Shown: positions 44,799 through 53,341, numbered from the stretch's first letter. The stretch: 64,000 nucleotides of DNA from Clostridium omnivorum (GCF_026012015.1 NZ_BRXR01000001.1:1272001-1336000); one strand, 5' to 3'. Program-made: numbers and translations. The notes: generated by a model not told the origin, from the sequence alone.

Positions 44799-44815
44799 TT
44801 GATAGTTTTTATCAA
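44799..44815. promoter_or_regulatory. Activator site 4 (TTGATA-N5-TATCAA)
   Basis: Exact copy of site 3, 31 bases (about three helical turns) away, ending just before the ribosome binding site of the activator gene. Confidence 0.65.
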
Positions 44816-44830
44816 GTAAAGGAGAGTATT

Positions 44831-46504
44831 ATGTTTAAAAGTGATGTTTTAGTAAATATTCTATACGGAATTCATACACGAATTGCTGCCATGATCGTTA
44901 ATAAAGCTGCAGAGCTTAAAGCTAAATATAATATAAGCCTATATATAAGAAAGCAAAACTCTAAGGATCCCCTTGCAATAAGCATGTTAGCACTGGTCTC
45001 CCTTAAGATTAAGCAAGGTGAGGTAGTGGAAATATCCTGCAAGGAGGATACCCCTGAAGGAAAAAAAGCTGTTGTTGAACTATGTGATTTTATCATGAAT
45101 ATTATTCCAAAATCTGAAGCTGCTATGTCTGGAGTAGATGCAGTGCTCGAAGAAAACACAATCGCTAACGAGCAAATTCTTCAGAAGCTTCCTATGGGGG
45201 TAATAATAATTGACGCTAATTCACATATAACTACCATTAATAACTATGCCTTAAACCTGATAGAAAAAGATTTAAAAGACGTAGTTGGAAGGCTTGTTAC
45301 AGATGTAATACCATCCTCGGATCTGCCTACAATAGTTGCAACTAGGCAAAATCATCTAGGAGAGCTGCAGCAAATTAATAATCATATAGCAATGGTAAAT
45401 CGCTCACCAATATTTTCAGGAAACAATGTAATTGGAGCTATTGGAGTATTTCAAGATATTTCTGAAATTGCAAAAAAATTAGAGCAGTCTCAAGAAGAGC
45501 TCGATTACTACAAAGAAGAACTTCAAAGGCATAATCTCTCTCTAGGCTCCTTTGGAAATATAATTGGAAGCAGCGGTAATCTAAAAGAAGCACTAATAAT
45601 TGCGGAAAAAGCTTCAAATTCTCCCTCTACTGTTCTGGTAAGAGGTGAAAGCGGCACTGGAAAAGAGCTAATTGCTAAAGCCATACATTCTCAAAGTCCT
45701 CGAAAGAACAAGGCTTTTGTTAGAGTGAACTGTGCAGCCATTCCTGAAAATCTTCTGGAGAGTGAATTATTTGGATATGAGAAGGGGGCTTTTACTGGTG
45801 CTATAAAAAGCAAGCCTGGTAAGTTCAACCTAGCAGACGGAGGCACTATATTTTTAGATGAAATTGGTGATATGCCAAAATCTATGCAAGTAAAGCTGCT
45901 AAGAGTACTTCAGGAGATGGAATTTGAAAGTGTAGGTGGACTTCAAACTCAAAAGGTAGATGTAAGAGTAATAGCTGCAACCAATAGAAATTTAGAAGAA
46001 ATGATTAAAACCGGAGACTTCAGAGAAGACCTTTATTATAGGCTGAATGTTATAAGTATTTTTCTTCCTCCATTAAGAGAGAGAAAGGAAGACATTAATT
46101 TACTAACAGAGCATTTTATCCATAAGGTAAATATGAAGCTTAAAAAAAACATTATTGGTATAGATAAAGACTGTATTGAATTCTTCCATAGCTACCATTG
46201 GCCTGGCAATATCCGTGAGCTTGAAAATATAATTGAAAGGGCTATAAACCTTTGTGATGGTCCAATGATTACAACAAAGGACTTGCCATTCTACATTACT
46301 AATATTTCTAGCAAGGAAGAGGGACTTATAAATTTAAGAAATGGTGACCTTTTACCTTTAGAGGAATATGAAAAAGAGTTGATAACAATTGCCATGAAGA
46401 AATATAAAAGCTACAACAAGGCTGGGAAAGCACTTGGTCTAACACATAGAACTGTTGCACTGAAATGTGAGAAGTATAATATTGAAGTAGAAGGTAAGAA
46501 GTAA
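44831..46504 (+). CDS. Sigma-54-dependent activator with N-terminal HPr-like domain
   Basis: A 557-residue enhancer-binding protein. Domains: HPr-like (about 1-90) with GIHTRIAA placing a histidine at residue 15, as in HPr, and a serine (Ser51) aligned to HPr Ser46; a PAS domain (about 110-225, [16 protein letters not shown]); an AAA+ module with Walker A GESGTGKE, the sigma-54 contact loop GAFTGA and FLDEIGDM; and a Fis-like C-terminal HTH ([21 protein letters not shown]). The ATG after AAAGGAGAG is used. It faces ptsI, whose RpoN promoter and palindromes lie between them. Enzyme I phosphorylating His15 is an attractive inference. Ends at a strong terminator. Confidence 0.93.
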   Translation: MFKSDVLVNILYGIHTRIAAMIVNKAAELKAKYNISLYIRKQNSKDPLAISMLALVSLKIKQGEVVEISCKEDTPEGKKAVVELCDFIMNIIPKSEAAMSGVDAVLEENTIANEQILQKLPMGVIIIDANSHITTINNYALNLIEKDLKDVVGRLVTDVIPSSDLPTIVATRQNHLGELQQINNHIAMVNRSPIFSGNNVIGAIGVFQDISEIAKKLEQSQEELDYYKEELQRHNLSLGSFGNIIGSSGNLKEALIIAEKASNSPSTVLVRGESGTGKELIAKAIHSQSPRKNKAFVRVNCAAIPENLLESELFGYEKGAFTGAIKSKPGKFNLADGGTIFLDEIGDMPKSMQVKLLRVLQEMEFESVGGLQTQKVDVRVIAATNRNLEEMIKTGDFREDLYYRLNVISIFLPPLRERKEDINLLTEHFIHKVNMKLKKNIIGIDKDCIEFFHSYHWPGNIRELENIIERAINLCDGPMITTKDLPFYITNISSKEEGLINLRNGDLLPLEEYEKELITIAMKKYKSYNKAGKALGLTHRTVALKCEKYNIEVEGKK

Positions 46505-46546
46505 AGACGGAATTTTTGCCTAAAGCAAAAATTCCGTCTTTTTTAC
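46504..46546. terminator. Terminator after the activator gene
   Basis: Sixteen-base arms (AAGACGGAATTTTTGC and complement) with a 5-base loop and T-run. It starts at the last base of the stop codon. It also lies downstream of the convergent fructose operon. Confidence 0.92.
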
Positions 46547-46572
46547 TATTACCTATTACTTATTATCTATTT

Positions 46573-47943
46573 TTATCTTTCAATTGGCTTCTTTAAAGCT
46601 ACTAATAATAGTGCAGAAACTACTGTTCCAACTACCATAGCTATTAGATATGGTAATAAGTTTCCTACTACATTAGGTATAAATAGTACCCATAGTCCAC
46701 CGTGTGGAACTGCAAGAGTTGCTCCAAATAACATGGATAGTGCACCAGTTACTGCTGAACCAGCCATTATGGATGGTATTACTCTAAGTGGGTCTGCTGC
46801 TGCAAATGGTATTGCACCTTCAGTTATAAAGGATAATCCAAGTGCCCAAGCTGCTTTTCCTGCTTCTACTTCTGACTCTGTAAATTTATTCTTAGCCATA
46901 ACTGTTGCAAGAGCTATTCCAAGAGGTGGAACCATACCAGCTGCCATAACTGCTGCCATTATTGCTGATGGTTGACCAGCTGCTATAGTTGCTGTACCAA
47001 ATGCATAAGCTGCTTTATTTACTGGACCACCCATATCAAATGCCATCATAAGACCTAATACTATACCAAGTAATACTGCGCTGCTGCCTTGTAGTCCACC
47101 TAGCCAAGCTGCCATAGCATCATTAATAGCTTTTACTGGTCCGCCTAAAATAAGTGTCATAACTAATCCCATAACTAAAGTTGAAAGTACAGGAAGAACT
47201 AGAACTGGCATTAAACCTTCCATTGTCTTTGGAAGCTTAATATATTTCTTTAATAAAAGTGCTACATATCCACCAAGAATACCTGCTATAAGTGCTCCTA
47301 AGAATCCAGCTCCTAAATTGCTTGCAAGTGCTCCACCTACGAAACCTGGTACTAAACCTGGTCTATCAGCTATTGAGTAAGCTATATAACCAGCAAGTAC
47401 TGGAAGCATTAACCCAAAGGCTGCTTTACCTGTTGTAAAAATTGTTTCAGCAATGGTTCCTGGAGTTTTATATACATAAATTCCGCCAAATGCAAAACCT
47501 AATGCTATAAGTATACCACCAGCTACAACGAAAGGTATCATAAAGGATACACCTGTCATAAAGTGTTTGTATATACCTTTTCTTGATTCTTTTTCTTCTG
47601 CCTTAATTTTGCTAACTTCTTCAGTCAATTTAGCCTTAGGCTTTTCAGCTGCTAGTGCTCTAGTTATAAGTCCTTTAGCATCTTTAATGGCATCCTTTAC
47701 AGGAACCTCAATAAGTGGCATTCCTGCAAATCTACTCTTGTCAACATTAGTGTCAGCTGCAATAATAACCGCATCAGCATTTTTTAAATCCGCATCTGTA
47801 ATAACATTTTCTGCTCCTACAGAACCCTGAGTTTCAACCTTTATGTCGTGCCCTAATTCCTTAGCTGCCATTTGTAGTGCTTCTGCCGCCATATAGGTAT
47901 GTGCTATACCAGTTGGGCAAGATGTAACTGCTAATAACTTCAT
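46573..47943 (-). CDS. fruA: PTS fructose transporter EIIBC
   Basis: About 456 residues. The EIIB domain (about 1-100) carries the phosphorylated cysteine in SCPTGIAHTYMAAE (Cys9). A linker follows, then the EIIC membrane domain (from about 125) with GVSFMIPFVVAGGIL, FDMGGPVNKAAYAFG and ITEGAIPFAAADPLRVIPS. It imports fructose as fructose-1-phosphate, the FruK substrate. The ATG after GGAGGGGG is preferred over the upstream start. It is the last gene of fruR-fruK-EIIA-EIIBC. Confidence 0.95.
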   Translation of the reverse strand: MKLLAVTSCPTGIAHTYMAAEALQMAAKELGHDIKVETQGSVGAENVITDADLKNADAVIIAADTNVDKSRFAGMPLIEVPVKDAIKDAKGLITRALAAEKPKAKLTEEVSKIKAEEKESRKGIYKHFMTGVSFMIPFVVAGGILIALGFAFGGIYVYKTPGTIAETIFTTGKAAFGLMLPVLAGYIAYSIADRPGLVPGFVGGALASNLGAGFLGALIAGILGGYVALLLKKYIKLPKTMEGLMPVLVLPVLSTLVMGLVMTLILGGPVKAINDAMAAWLGGLQGSSAVLLGIVLGLMMAFDMGGPVNKAAYAFGTATIAAGQPSAIMAAVMAAGMVPPLGIALATVMAKNKFTESEVEAGKAAWALGLSFITEGAIPFAAADPLRVIPSIMAGSAVTGALSMLFGATLAVPHGGLWVLFIPNVVGNLLPYLIAMVVGTVVSALLLVALKKPIER

Positions 47944-47973
47944 ATATAATTCCCCCTCCAAATTATTTAAAAT

Positions 47974-48417
47974 TTATTCGAATACTTTTATAAAATCTTC
48001 AAAGCTTTGTGCCTTGAATAACTGTTCCCTTATTTCAGCATGCATAAGCTTTCTTGATATTTCACTTAATGCTCTTAAATGAAGGTCACTTGACTCTTCA
48101 GGTACTGCTATTAAAAAGAATAAATGCGCTGGCATATCATCCATGGATTCGTAGTCAATTCCCTTATCGCTTCTTCCAAATACTATAGAAGCTTCTTTTA
48201 CTGCTGAACTCTTGCCGTGAGGAATAGCTATTCCCATACCTATGCCTGTAGAAAACTCTTCTTCTCTTTTAAAAACTGCTTCTTTAAAAACCTCCTTATC
48301 AAGAACTTTTCCGTCCTTTACTAGAATGTCTATAAGTTCAGAGATCACTTCATCCTTAGTAGTTGATACTAGATTGAAACAAACTCTTTCTTTTGAAAAC
48401 ATGTCCTTAGTATTCAT
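47974..48417 (-). CDS. PTS fructose-type EIIA
   Basis: A 147-residue EIIA of the mannitol/fructose type. It takes phosphate from HPr and passes it to EIIB. Key motif GIGMGIAIPHGKS with the phospho-histidine; FFLIAVPEESSDLHLRAL follows. The ATG at 48417 has AAAGGAG 8 bases upstream; the longer start runs into a leader hairpin element. In many bacteria this domain is fused to FruA; here it is a separate protein. Confidence 0.93.
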   Translation of the reverse strand: MNTKDMFSKERVCFNLVSTTKDEVISELIDILVKDGKVLDKEVFKEAVFKREEEFSTGIGMGIAIPHGKSSAVKEASIVFGRSDKGIDYESMDDMPAHLFFLIAVPEESSDLHLRALSEISRKLMHAEIREQLFKAQSFEDFIKVFE

Positions 48418-48485
48418 AGAAATTTCTCCTTTCACTCGAAACACTGTGTAGCTTAACCATGCTCGCTACCTCTCGCAAGTTACCC

Positions 48486-48510
48486 GTAAAAGGTCATTTA
48501 GACCTTTTAC
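48486..48510 (-). repeat. Leader hairpin, copy A of a dispersed family
   Basis: GTAAAAGGTC and GACCTTTTAC pair on the minus strand, preceded by AAGGAGG and followed by GGGTAAC. The loop ATG opens a five-codon frame MTFYG then stop. Related to copies before trxA and citC. The last codons of fruK immediately upstream contain a second, diverged copy. Confidence 0.6.
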
Positions 48511-48520
48511 CTCCTTCTTG

Positions 48521-49474
48521 TTAACGGTCAATTAGGCCATTAACCTCCTTAATATGAACTTCAATTAACTCTAAAAGTGAGTTTACCTGTTCTAATGTAC
48601 AGGCCTCTGTTCCTTCAATAGATACTGAAGCTGCACCACAAGCATTTGCAAATTTTAAAGTATCACCTTGGTGGAATTCTTTTATTATGCTATATACTAG
48701 TGCTGCTACCATGGAATCACCTGCACCTACTGTGCTTTTAACAGGCACCTTTAGCCCTTGACAGCTATATACAGCATCCTTGGTCACTAATAATGCCCCT
48801 TTGTCACCAAGCGAAATTAATACCTTTTCAATTCCTTGCTTAACTAATATCCTGCCTGCCTTAATTACCTCATATTCAGATTTATATCTCTCGCCCATAA
48901 GCTTTTCTAGTTCATGAATATTTGGCTTTATAACATTAGGCTTTTGTGCTATTCCTTCCTCAAGTAGAGGCCCTTCTGCATCAAGAATTGTAATTGCACC
49001 TTTTTCTTTTGCAATTTTTATAAGTGTTCCATAGATGTCTTTAGGAACCCCTGGACCTACTCCACCTGAGAGTACAACTATATCTCCTGCCTTGCACAGT
49101 TCCTTGAATGTTCCAATAAAGCTATCAAGCTCCTCTTTTGATACTTCAGGTCCTGCTTCATTTATATCTGTATATATCCTGTTTAGGTGGTCTACTATCT
49201 TAGTGTTAGTTCTTGTAGCCCCTTTGATGGATACAAAATCGGTTTTTATATTTCTATTTTTTAATTCTTCAAGGAAGTAGCTTTCCCATAGACCGCCTAA
49301 AAAACCTGTACATATTGAATCCACATCAAAGTTTCTTAAAACCTTAGAAACATTTATTCCCTTACCGCCTATATCATGTCTTACCTTAGAGGATCTATTT
49401 ACTTTTCCTAGTGAAAAATTATCTATGCATAATGTCTTATCCATAGCAGGGTTTAGTGTTACAGTTATTACCAT
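48521..49474 (-). CDS. fruK: 1-phosphofructokinase
   Basis: Phosphorylates fructose-1-phosphate to fructose-1,6-bisphosphate. A PfkB-family kinase of 317 residues: VTLNPAMDKTL opening, DIGGKGINVSKVLRNF substrate loop, and the catalytic STVGAGDSMVAAL with Asp. It lies between fruR and the EIIA gene. The final residues EVNGLIDR are encoded by a palindrome like the leader hairpin right after it, suggesting that a repeat reaches into the coding end. Confidence 0.95.
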   Translation of the reverse strand: MVITVTLNPAMDKTLCIDNFSLGKVNRSSKVRHDIGGKGINVSKVLRNFDVDSICTGFLGGLWESYFLEELKNRNIKTDFVSIKGATRTNTKIVDHLNRIYTDINEAGPEVSKEELDSFIGTFKELCKAGDIVVLSGGVGPGVPKDIYGTLIKIAKEKGAITILDAEGPLLEEGIAQKPNVIKPNIHELEKLMGERYKSEYEVIKAGRILVKQGIEKVLISLGDKGALLVTKDAVYSCQGLKVPVKSTVGAGDSMVAALVYSIIKEFHQGDTLKFANACGAASVSIEGTEACTLEQVNSLLELIEVHIKEVNGLIDR

Positions 49475-49530
49475 TTTGTCCTCCTTACTGTATTAAGAGA
49501 TATTTTTGTTTAGGTAGTTCAAAACTTCCG

Positions 49531-50289
49531 TTAACAATTTATTATTTCTACGCCTACATCTTCATAAGACTTAACAATATTATTATCTAAATCACTGCTA
49601 GTAATTATTCCTGTAACTGCTCTTATTGGACAAATAACTGAAAAATTAACTTGATTAAACTTTCTGCTATCTGCAACTATATATACTTTGTTAGCCACAT
49701 TCATCATAGCCTTCTTTGTCTGTGCTTCTACAAAATTTGGAGTTGTAACACCTTCTTCAATAGAAATACCATTAGCTCCTATGAAAGCTTTGTCAACTCT
49801 AAAATTCTTAAGTGACATTTCAGTAATATGTCCAACCATAGCTCTTGTAGTAAGTCTTAAGGTTCCACCTGTAACTATTAGCTCTATGTTTTCCTTTGTA
49901 GATAATTCTGCAGCGATATCTATAGAATTTGTTATAACTATTAATTTTTTATTGCCTAAATTTCTAGCAATCTCTAGTGTGGTAGTACCAGAGTCAAGAA
50001 TTATTGTTTCTCCATCTTCAATCATATTTATAGCTGTTTTCGCTATTTTAAGCTTTTCCTCATGTTTTTCATCACTTTTCTCGTTAAAGGTTGGTTCGAA
50101 GCTTGTCTTTTCAGCTCCTACTGCACCACCATGAGTTCTTGTTAAAAGCCCCCTCTGTTCCATGTCTTGAAGATCTCTTCTAATGGTAGATTCTGAAACT
50201 TCAAATATATTTGCAAGTTCATTAACTTTTATACTGCTTTGATTTTTTAGCAGTTCTGCTATTTTAGATTGTCTTTCTTCTGCAAACAT
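49531..50289 (-). CDS. fruR: DeoR-family repressor of the fructose operon
   Basis: A 252-residue DeoR-type regulator. An N-terminal HTH (IKVNELANIFEVSESTIRRDLQDM, part quoted) ends in RTHGGAV, followed by the sugar-phosphate-binding ISOCOT domain with ILDSGTTTLEIARNL and KAFIGANGIS. The likely effector is fructose-1-phosphate, as for related FruR proteins. It is the first gene of the operon it should control; phased repeats overlap the promoter. Confidence 0.92.
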   Translation of the reverse strand: MFAEERQSKIAELLKNQSSIKVNELANIFEVSESTIRRDLQDMEQRGLLTRTHGGAVGAEKTSFEPTFNEKSDEKHEEKLKIAKTAINMIEDGETIILDSGTTTLEIARNLGNKKLIVITNSIDIAAELSTKENIELIVTGGTLRLTTRAMVGHITEMSLKNFRVDKAFIGANGISIEEGVTTPNFVEAQTKKAMMNVANKVYIVADSRKFNQVNFSVICPIRAVTGIITSSDLDNNIVKSYEDVGVEIINC

Positions 50290-50318
50290 GCGTAATCACT
50301 CTCGCTTCTGTTTGTTTT

Positions 50319-50348
50319 TGATTATTTATGATTGTTTATGCTTATTGT
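50319..50348. promoter_or_regulatory. Phased DeoR-type operator of the fru operon
   Basis: Three consecutive 10-base words, TGATTATTTA, TGATTGTTTA and TGCTTATTGT, in helical phase and overlapping the -10. Such phased direct repeats are typical of DeoR-family binding sites. Assignment to FruR is by position. Confidence 0.6.
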
Positions 50349-50372
50349 AAACCATTTCTCACACTAAGTCAA
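50344..50372 (-). promoter_or_regulatory. Promoter of the fruR-fruK-EIIA-EIIBC operon
   Basis: TTGACT and TACAAT separated by 17 bases on the minus strand, about 50 bases before the fruR ATG. Confidence 0.75.
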
Positions 50373-50482
50373 TACGGTTTATGAAATATTTTGCGCATTT
50401 TTGCAAATATTATGCTCACTTCTTTATAAATGAGCACTTTCGCTCATATTCATGCAAATTTCTTTAAAAATCAAAAAAACAA

Positions 50483-50520
50483 AAATGAGCAAACATGCTG
50501 GTAATCATGCTTACTCATTT
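50483..50520 (-). terminator. Terminator of the coiled-coil/TPR gene
   Basis: Arms AAATGAG...GCATG and CATG...CTCATTT with an internal mismatch; long T-rich tail on the minus strand. Confidence 0.8.
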
Positions 50521-50550
50521 ATTTTAACTATTTTTACTGAGTACTATTTA

Positions 50551-51294
50551 TTATTTAAGCAAATCATTAAATTCTTTACTTCCTCGTACATTATTAAAAT
50601 CTTCTTCACCCTTTGCAGCATCCTTAACATCTTGTGCTGCTTTTGCATCTGCAGCTGCAGCAACCTCAATAGCCTTCTTTAGATTCTCTACAGTATTTTT
50701 TACATCACCTTTTCTGCCATAGATGCTAGCCTTTCCATAATAACTCCATACATAATTTTCTACTTCAAGCGCCTTGTCATATGCTGCCAAAGCCTCATCG
50801 TACTTTCCGTATAGTTCTAATGCTAAGGCTCTATTAAATCTAGCATAGCCATAGTCTGGTTTTAATTCCAATGCCTTATCTATAGACTTCATTCCTTCTG
50901 CATAGTTAGCAGCCCCTGCATAGCATAGAGCTATTCCTTTTATATTGTATGCTTTATAAAATTTTTCATCTTCTTTTATAATTTCATCAGCCACTTTTAT
51001 TGAATCCCAATAGTTTTTACTGCTGAATTTTTTATAAGCCTCTTGATACTCGTCCTCTAATTTCTTCTGCTTATCCTTCTCCGCCTGCTCTGCAGCCTTC
51101 TTTTGATCTTCCCCAGCTTTTTTAATTTGAGCATCAGTAATTTCTTTTGCCTTTGCCTTTTCTGATTCTTCAGCTGTAACCTTTGTGTTATTACTTCTAT
51201 TTCCTACAGCTTCCTTATATGCTATTGCAAAAACTATCACACATAAAATAAAAAAAATAATGATTTTTACCTTTACTGATAACTTTTTTAACAT
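50551..51294 (-). CDS. Membrane-anchored coiled-coil/TPR protein
   Basis: A 247-residue protein of unknown function. One N-terminal membrane helix (about 9-26), a highly charged Lys/Glu/Ala-rich coiled coil (about 42-90) and several TPRs (YQEAYKKFSSKNYWDSIKVA, NYAEGMKSIDKALELKPDYG, KYDEALAAYDKALEVENYVW). It likely exposes its TPRs outside the cell. Monocistronic, divergent from glgP. Confidence 0.8.
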   Translation of the reverse strand: MLKKLSVKVKIIIFFILCVIVFAIAYKEAVGNRSNNTKVTAEESEKAKAKEITDAQIKKAGEDQKKAAEQAEKDKQKKLEDEYQEAYKKFSSKNYWDSIKVADEIIKEDEKFYKAYNIKGIALCYAGAANYAEGMKSIDKALELKPDYGYARFNRALALELYGKYDEALAAYDKALEVENYVWSYYGKASIYGRKGDVKNTVENLKKAIEVAAAADAKAAQDVKDAAKGEEDFNNVRGSKEFNDLLK

Positions 51295-51454
51295 ATGGCC
51301 CTCCTGCTATTCTCTACCGCGCACAATGATTATTAATCATTACGTCCCCTGTATTCCTTCCCCTTATTCCTTACAAACGATTAAATATATTATACTACAA
51401 AGAAATTTCATTGAATACTATTTTGTAATCATAAGAGAATCTAAAATATTTTCA

Positions 51455-51468
51455 TGCAATCGGTTGCA
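51455..51468. promoter_or_regulatory. LacI-type operator before glgP
   Basis: TGCAATCGGTTGCA is a near-perfect palindrome with the central CG of LacI-family and cre sites. It overlaps the -35 hexamer, so a bound repressor would block the promoter. No LacI-family gene is in the window. Confidence 0.5.
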
Positions 51469-51492
51469 CAATTAAATATTTTGTTGTATAAT
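51464..51492 (+). promoter_or_regulatory. Promoter of glgP
   Basis: TTGCAC and TATAAT separated by exactly 17 bases, about 55 bases before the start codon. Confidence 0.75.
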
Positions 51493-51546
51493 TCTAGATA
51501 GAGTTAATAATAACATTGAATTTTTATTGAATATAAGGAGGATATT

Positions 51547-53160
51547 ATGAATAACAAGAATCTCCCTAGAGTAGCATATTTTTGTATGGAATACGGATTA
51601 GATTCAGATTTTAAAACCTATGCAGGAGGACTTGGAATCCTTGCTGGTGATCACCTAAAAGGTGCTAAGGACTTAGAACTTCCCCTAGTAGGGATAGGTC
51701 TTAAATGGAAGCAAGGCTATACTGATCAAATAATAGGAAAAGACGGAAAGCCATATGATACTTATCACAACTATACTTACGATTTCTTAGAGGATACTGG
51801 TGTTAAGGTTTCAGTTAAAATAAGAAATGTTGATGTTATATGCAAGGTATGGAAAACTCAAAAGTTTGGAAACAATCCACTATATCTATTAGACACTGAC
51901 CTTCCAGAAAACAGTGATGCATGGATTACAGGACAGCTTTATGGATGGTTTGGTGAAGAAAGAATAGCTCAGGAAATAGTACTAGGTATTGGAGGAGTTA
52001 AAGCACTTAGGGCACTTGAAATACCTGTAGATGTTTACCACTTCAATGAAGGTCACGCAGATTTAGCTGCACTTGAGCTTATAAGAGAAAAAATGTGCAG
52101 TGGCATGAACTTTGAAGATGCATGGAATGCTACAAGAGAAGAAGTTGTATTTACAACTCACACTCCAATAGTTCAAGGTAATGAATCTCACCCAATAGAT
52201 AGATTAGATTATATGGGAGCTTTTAATGGTCTTACTAGAGAACAAATGATAAGACTTGGTGGAGATCCATTCAACATGACTGTTGCAGGCTTAAGATTAT
52301 CAAGAAAAGCAAATGCTGTTGCTCAGCTTCATGCTGAAACTGCAAACAAGATGTGGATAGATGTAGCTGGAAGATCAGAAATTATAGGCATAACTAATGC
52401 TATTCATAAGAAAACTTGGGTAGATGAAAGAATAACTAAAGCATATGAAGAAAATGGTGATTTATTAGCTGCTCATCAGAAAGTTAAGGAAGACTTAGTA
52501 TCTTTTGTAAAAGATAGAACTGGCATTCAATTAGATGCTGACAAACTTCTTATTGGCTTCTCAAGAAGAGCCGCTCCATATAAGAGAAGCGATTTAATAT
52601 TCAGCAGACCTGAAATAATCGATCCTCTTCTAAATGAAGGAAAGCTACAAATAATTTTCTCGGGAAAGGCGCATCCACTAGACGATACTGGAAAAGCTAT
52701 AGTTGCAAACCTTGTAGCTATGATGAAGAAATATCCAAATAGTGTAGTTTTCCTTGAGAATTATGATATGACTATAGGAAGAATGCTTACAAGAGGTTCT
52801 GATATTTGGCTTAACAACCCAATAAGACCACTAGAAGCTTCAGGAACTTCAGGAATGAAAGCTGCTATGAATGGTGTTCTTAACTGCTCAATTCTTGATG
52901 GATGGTGGCCAGAAGCTTGTATTGATGGAGTTAATGGCTGGCAGTTTGGTGATGGAAAAGAGCCTTCAGATGTAGAAGATATCAATAAGCATGACAGTGA
53001 AGCATTATATGATACACTATTAAACAGAGTAATTCCAACTTATTATGAAAATAAGACTAAATGGGAAGAAATGATGAGAGAAAGTATAAAAACTACTAAA
53101 GATTACTTCTCTACAGATAGAATGCTTACTGAATACTTCGAAAAAATGTATATAAAATAA
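51547..53160 (+). CDS. glgP: Alpha-glucan phosphorylase (short GT35 form)
   Basis: Phosphorolysis of glycogen or maltodextrin to glucose-1-phosphate. The 537-residue protein belongs to the short, unregulated branch of family GT35. The N-terminal EYGLDSDFKTYAGGLGILAGDHLKGA (part quoted), VVFTTHTPIVQGNESHP and the PLP-lysine region EASGTSGMKAAMNGVLNCS with Lys are seen. AAGGAGG precedes the ATG. Monocistronic, with an operator-like palindrome at the promoter and two terminators after it. No other glycogen gene is nearby. Confidence 0.93.
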   Translation: MNNKNLPRVAYFCMEYGLDSDFKTYAGGLGILAGDHLKGAKDLELPLVGIGLKWKQGYTDQIIGKDGKPYDTYHNYTYDFLEDTGVKVSVKIRNVDVICKVWKTQKFGNNPLYLLDTDLPENSDAWITGQLYGWFGEERIAQEIVLGIGGVKALRALEIPVDVYHFNEGHADLAALELIREKMCSGMNFEDAWNATREEVVFTTHTPIVQGNESHPIDRLDYMGAFNGLTREQMIRLGGDPFNMTVAGLRLSRKANAVAQLHAETANKMWIDVAGRSEIIGITNAIHKKTWVDERITKAYEENGDLLAAHQKVKEDLVSFVKDRTGIQLDADKLLIGFSRRAAPYKRSDLIFSRPEIIDPLLNEGKLQIIFSGKAHPLDDTGKAIVANLVAMMKKYPNSVVFLENYDMTIGRMLTRGSDIWLNNPIRPLEASGTSGMKAAMNGVLNCSILDGWWPEACIDGVNGWQFGDGKEPSDVEDINKHDSEALYDTLLNRVIPTYYENKTKWEEMMRESIKTTKDYFSTDRMLTEYFEKMYIK

Positions 53161-53170
53161 CTGTCCTTTC

Positions 53171-53210
53171 CTTAGTTAGCTTGAATCATTTATTACTCAA
53201 GCTAACTAAG
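53171..53210 (+). terminator. Hairpin after glgP
   Basis: Perfect 14-bp arms CTTAGTTAGCTTGA and complement with a 12-base loop. The tail is AT-rich without a clean T run, so it may act with the stronger hairpin that follows. Confidence 0.7.
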
Positions 53211-53239
53211 TACATATATTTCATACTAATTTCCCAAAG

Positions 53240-53270
53240 AAAAAACCTTGGCTAATAACCAAGGTTTTTT
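53240..53270. terminator. Bidirectional terminator between glgP and citX
   Basis: Arms AAAAAACCTTGG and CCAAGGTTTTTT with a 7-base loop; T6 on both strands. It directly abuts the REP-like element. Confidence 0.9.
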
Positions 53271-53341
53271 CGCGTGCCACGGGGTGCCACTGGACGTGAC
53301 CTCTGGCACTATGTGCCAAGCGAAACGTCCCCGTGGCACAC
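53271..53341. repeat. REP-like palindromic element 1 (overlaps the citX 3' end)
   Basis: Perfect 11-base inverted ends GTGCCACGGGG (53274-53284) and CCCCGTGGCAC (53329-53339), with inner palindromes built from GTGCCA/TGGCAC. The GC-rich composition is unlike its surroundings. It shares the module GCGAAACGTCCC...GTGGCACAC with element 2 near 56680. Elements of this type are found in Firmicutes and are often mobilised by Y1 (RAYT-like) transposases; none is in the window. Confidence 0.75.

Noticed and set aside
49688-50134. Plus-strand open frame of 148 codons
   Set aside because: Antisense shadow of fruR, with no start signal.
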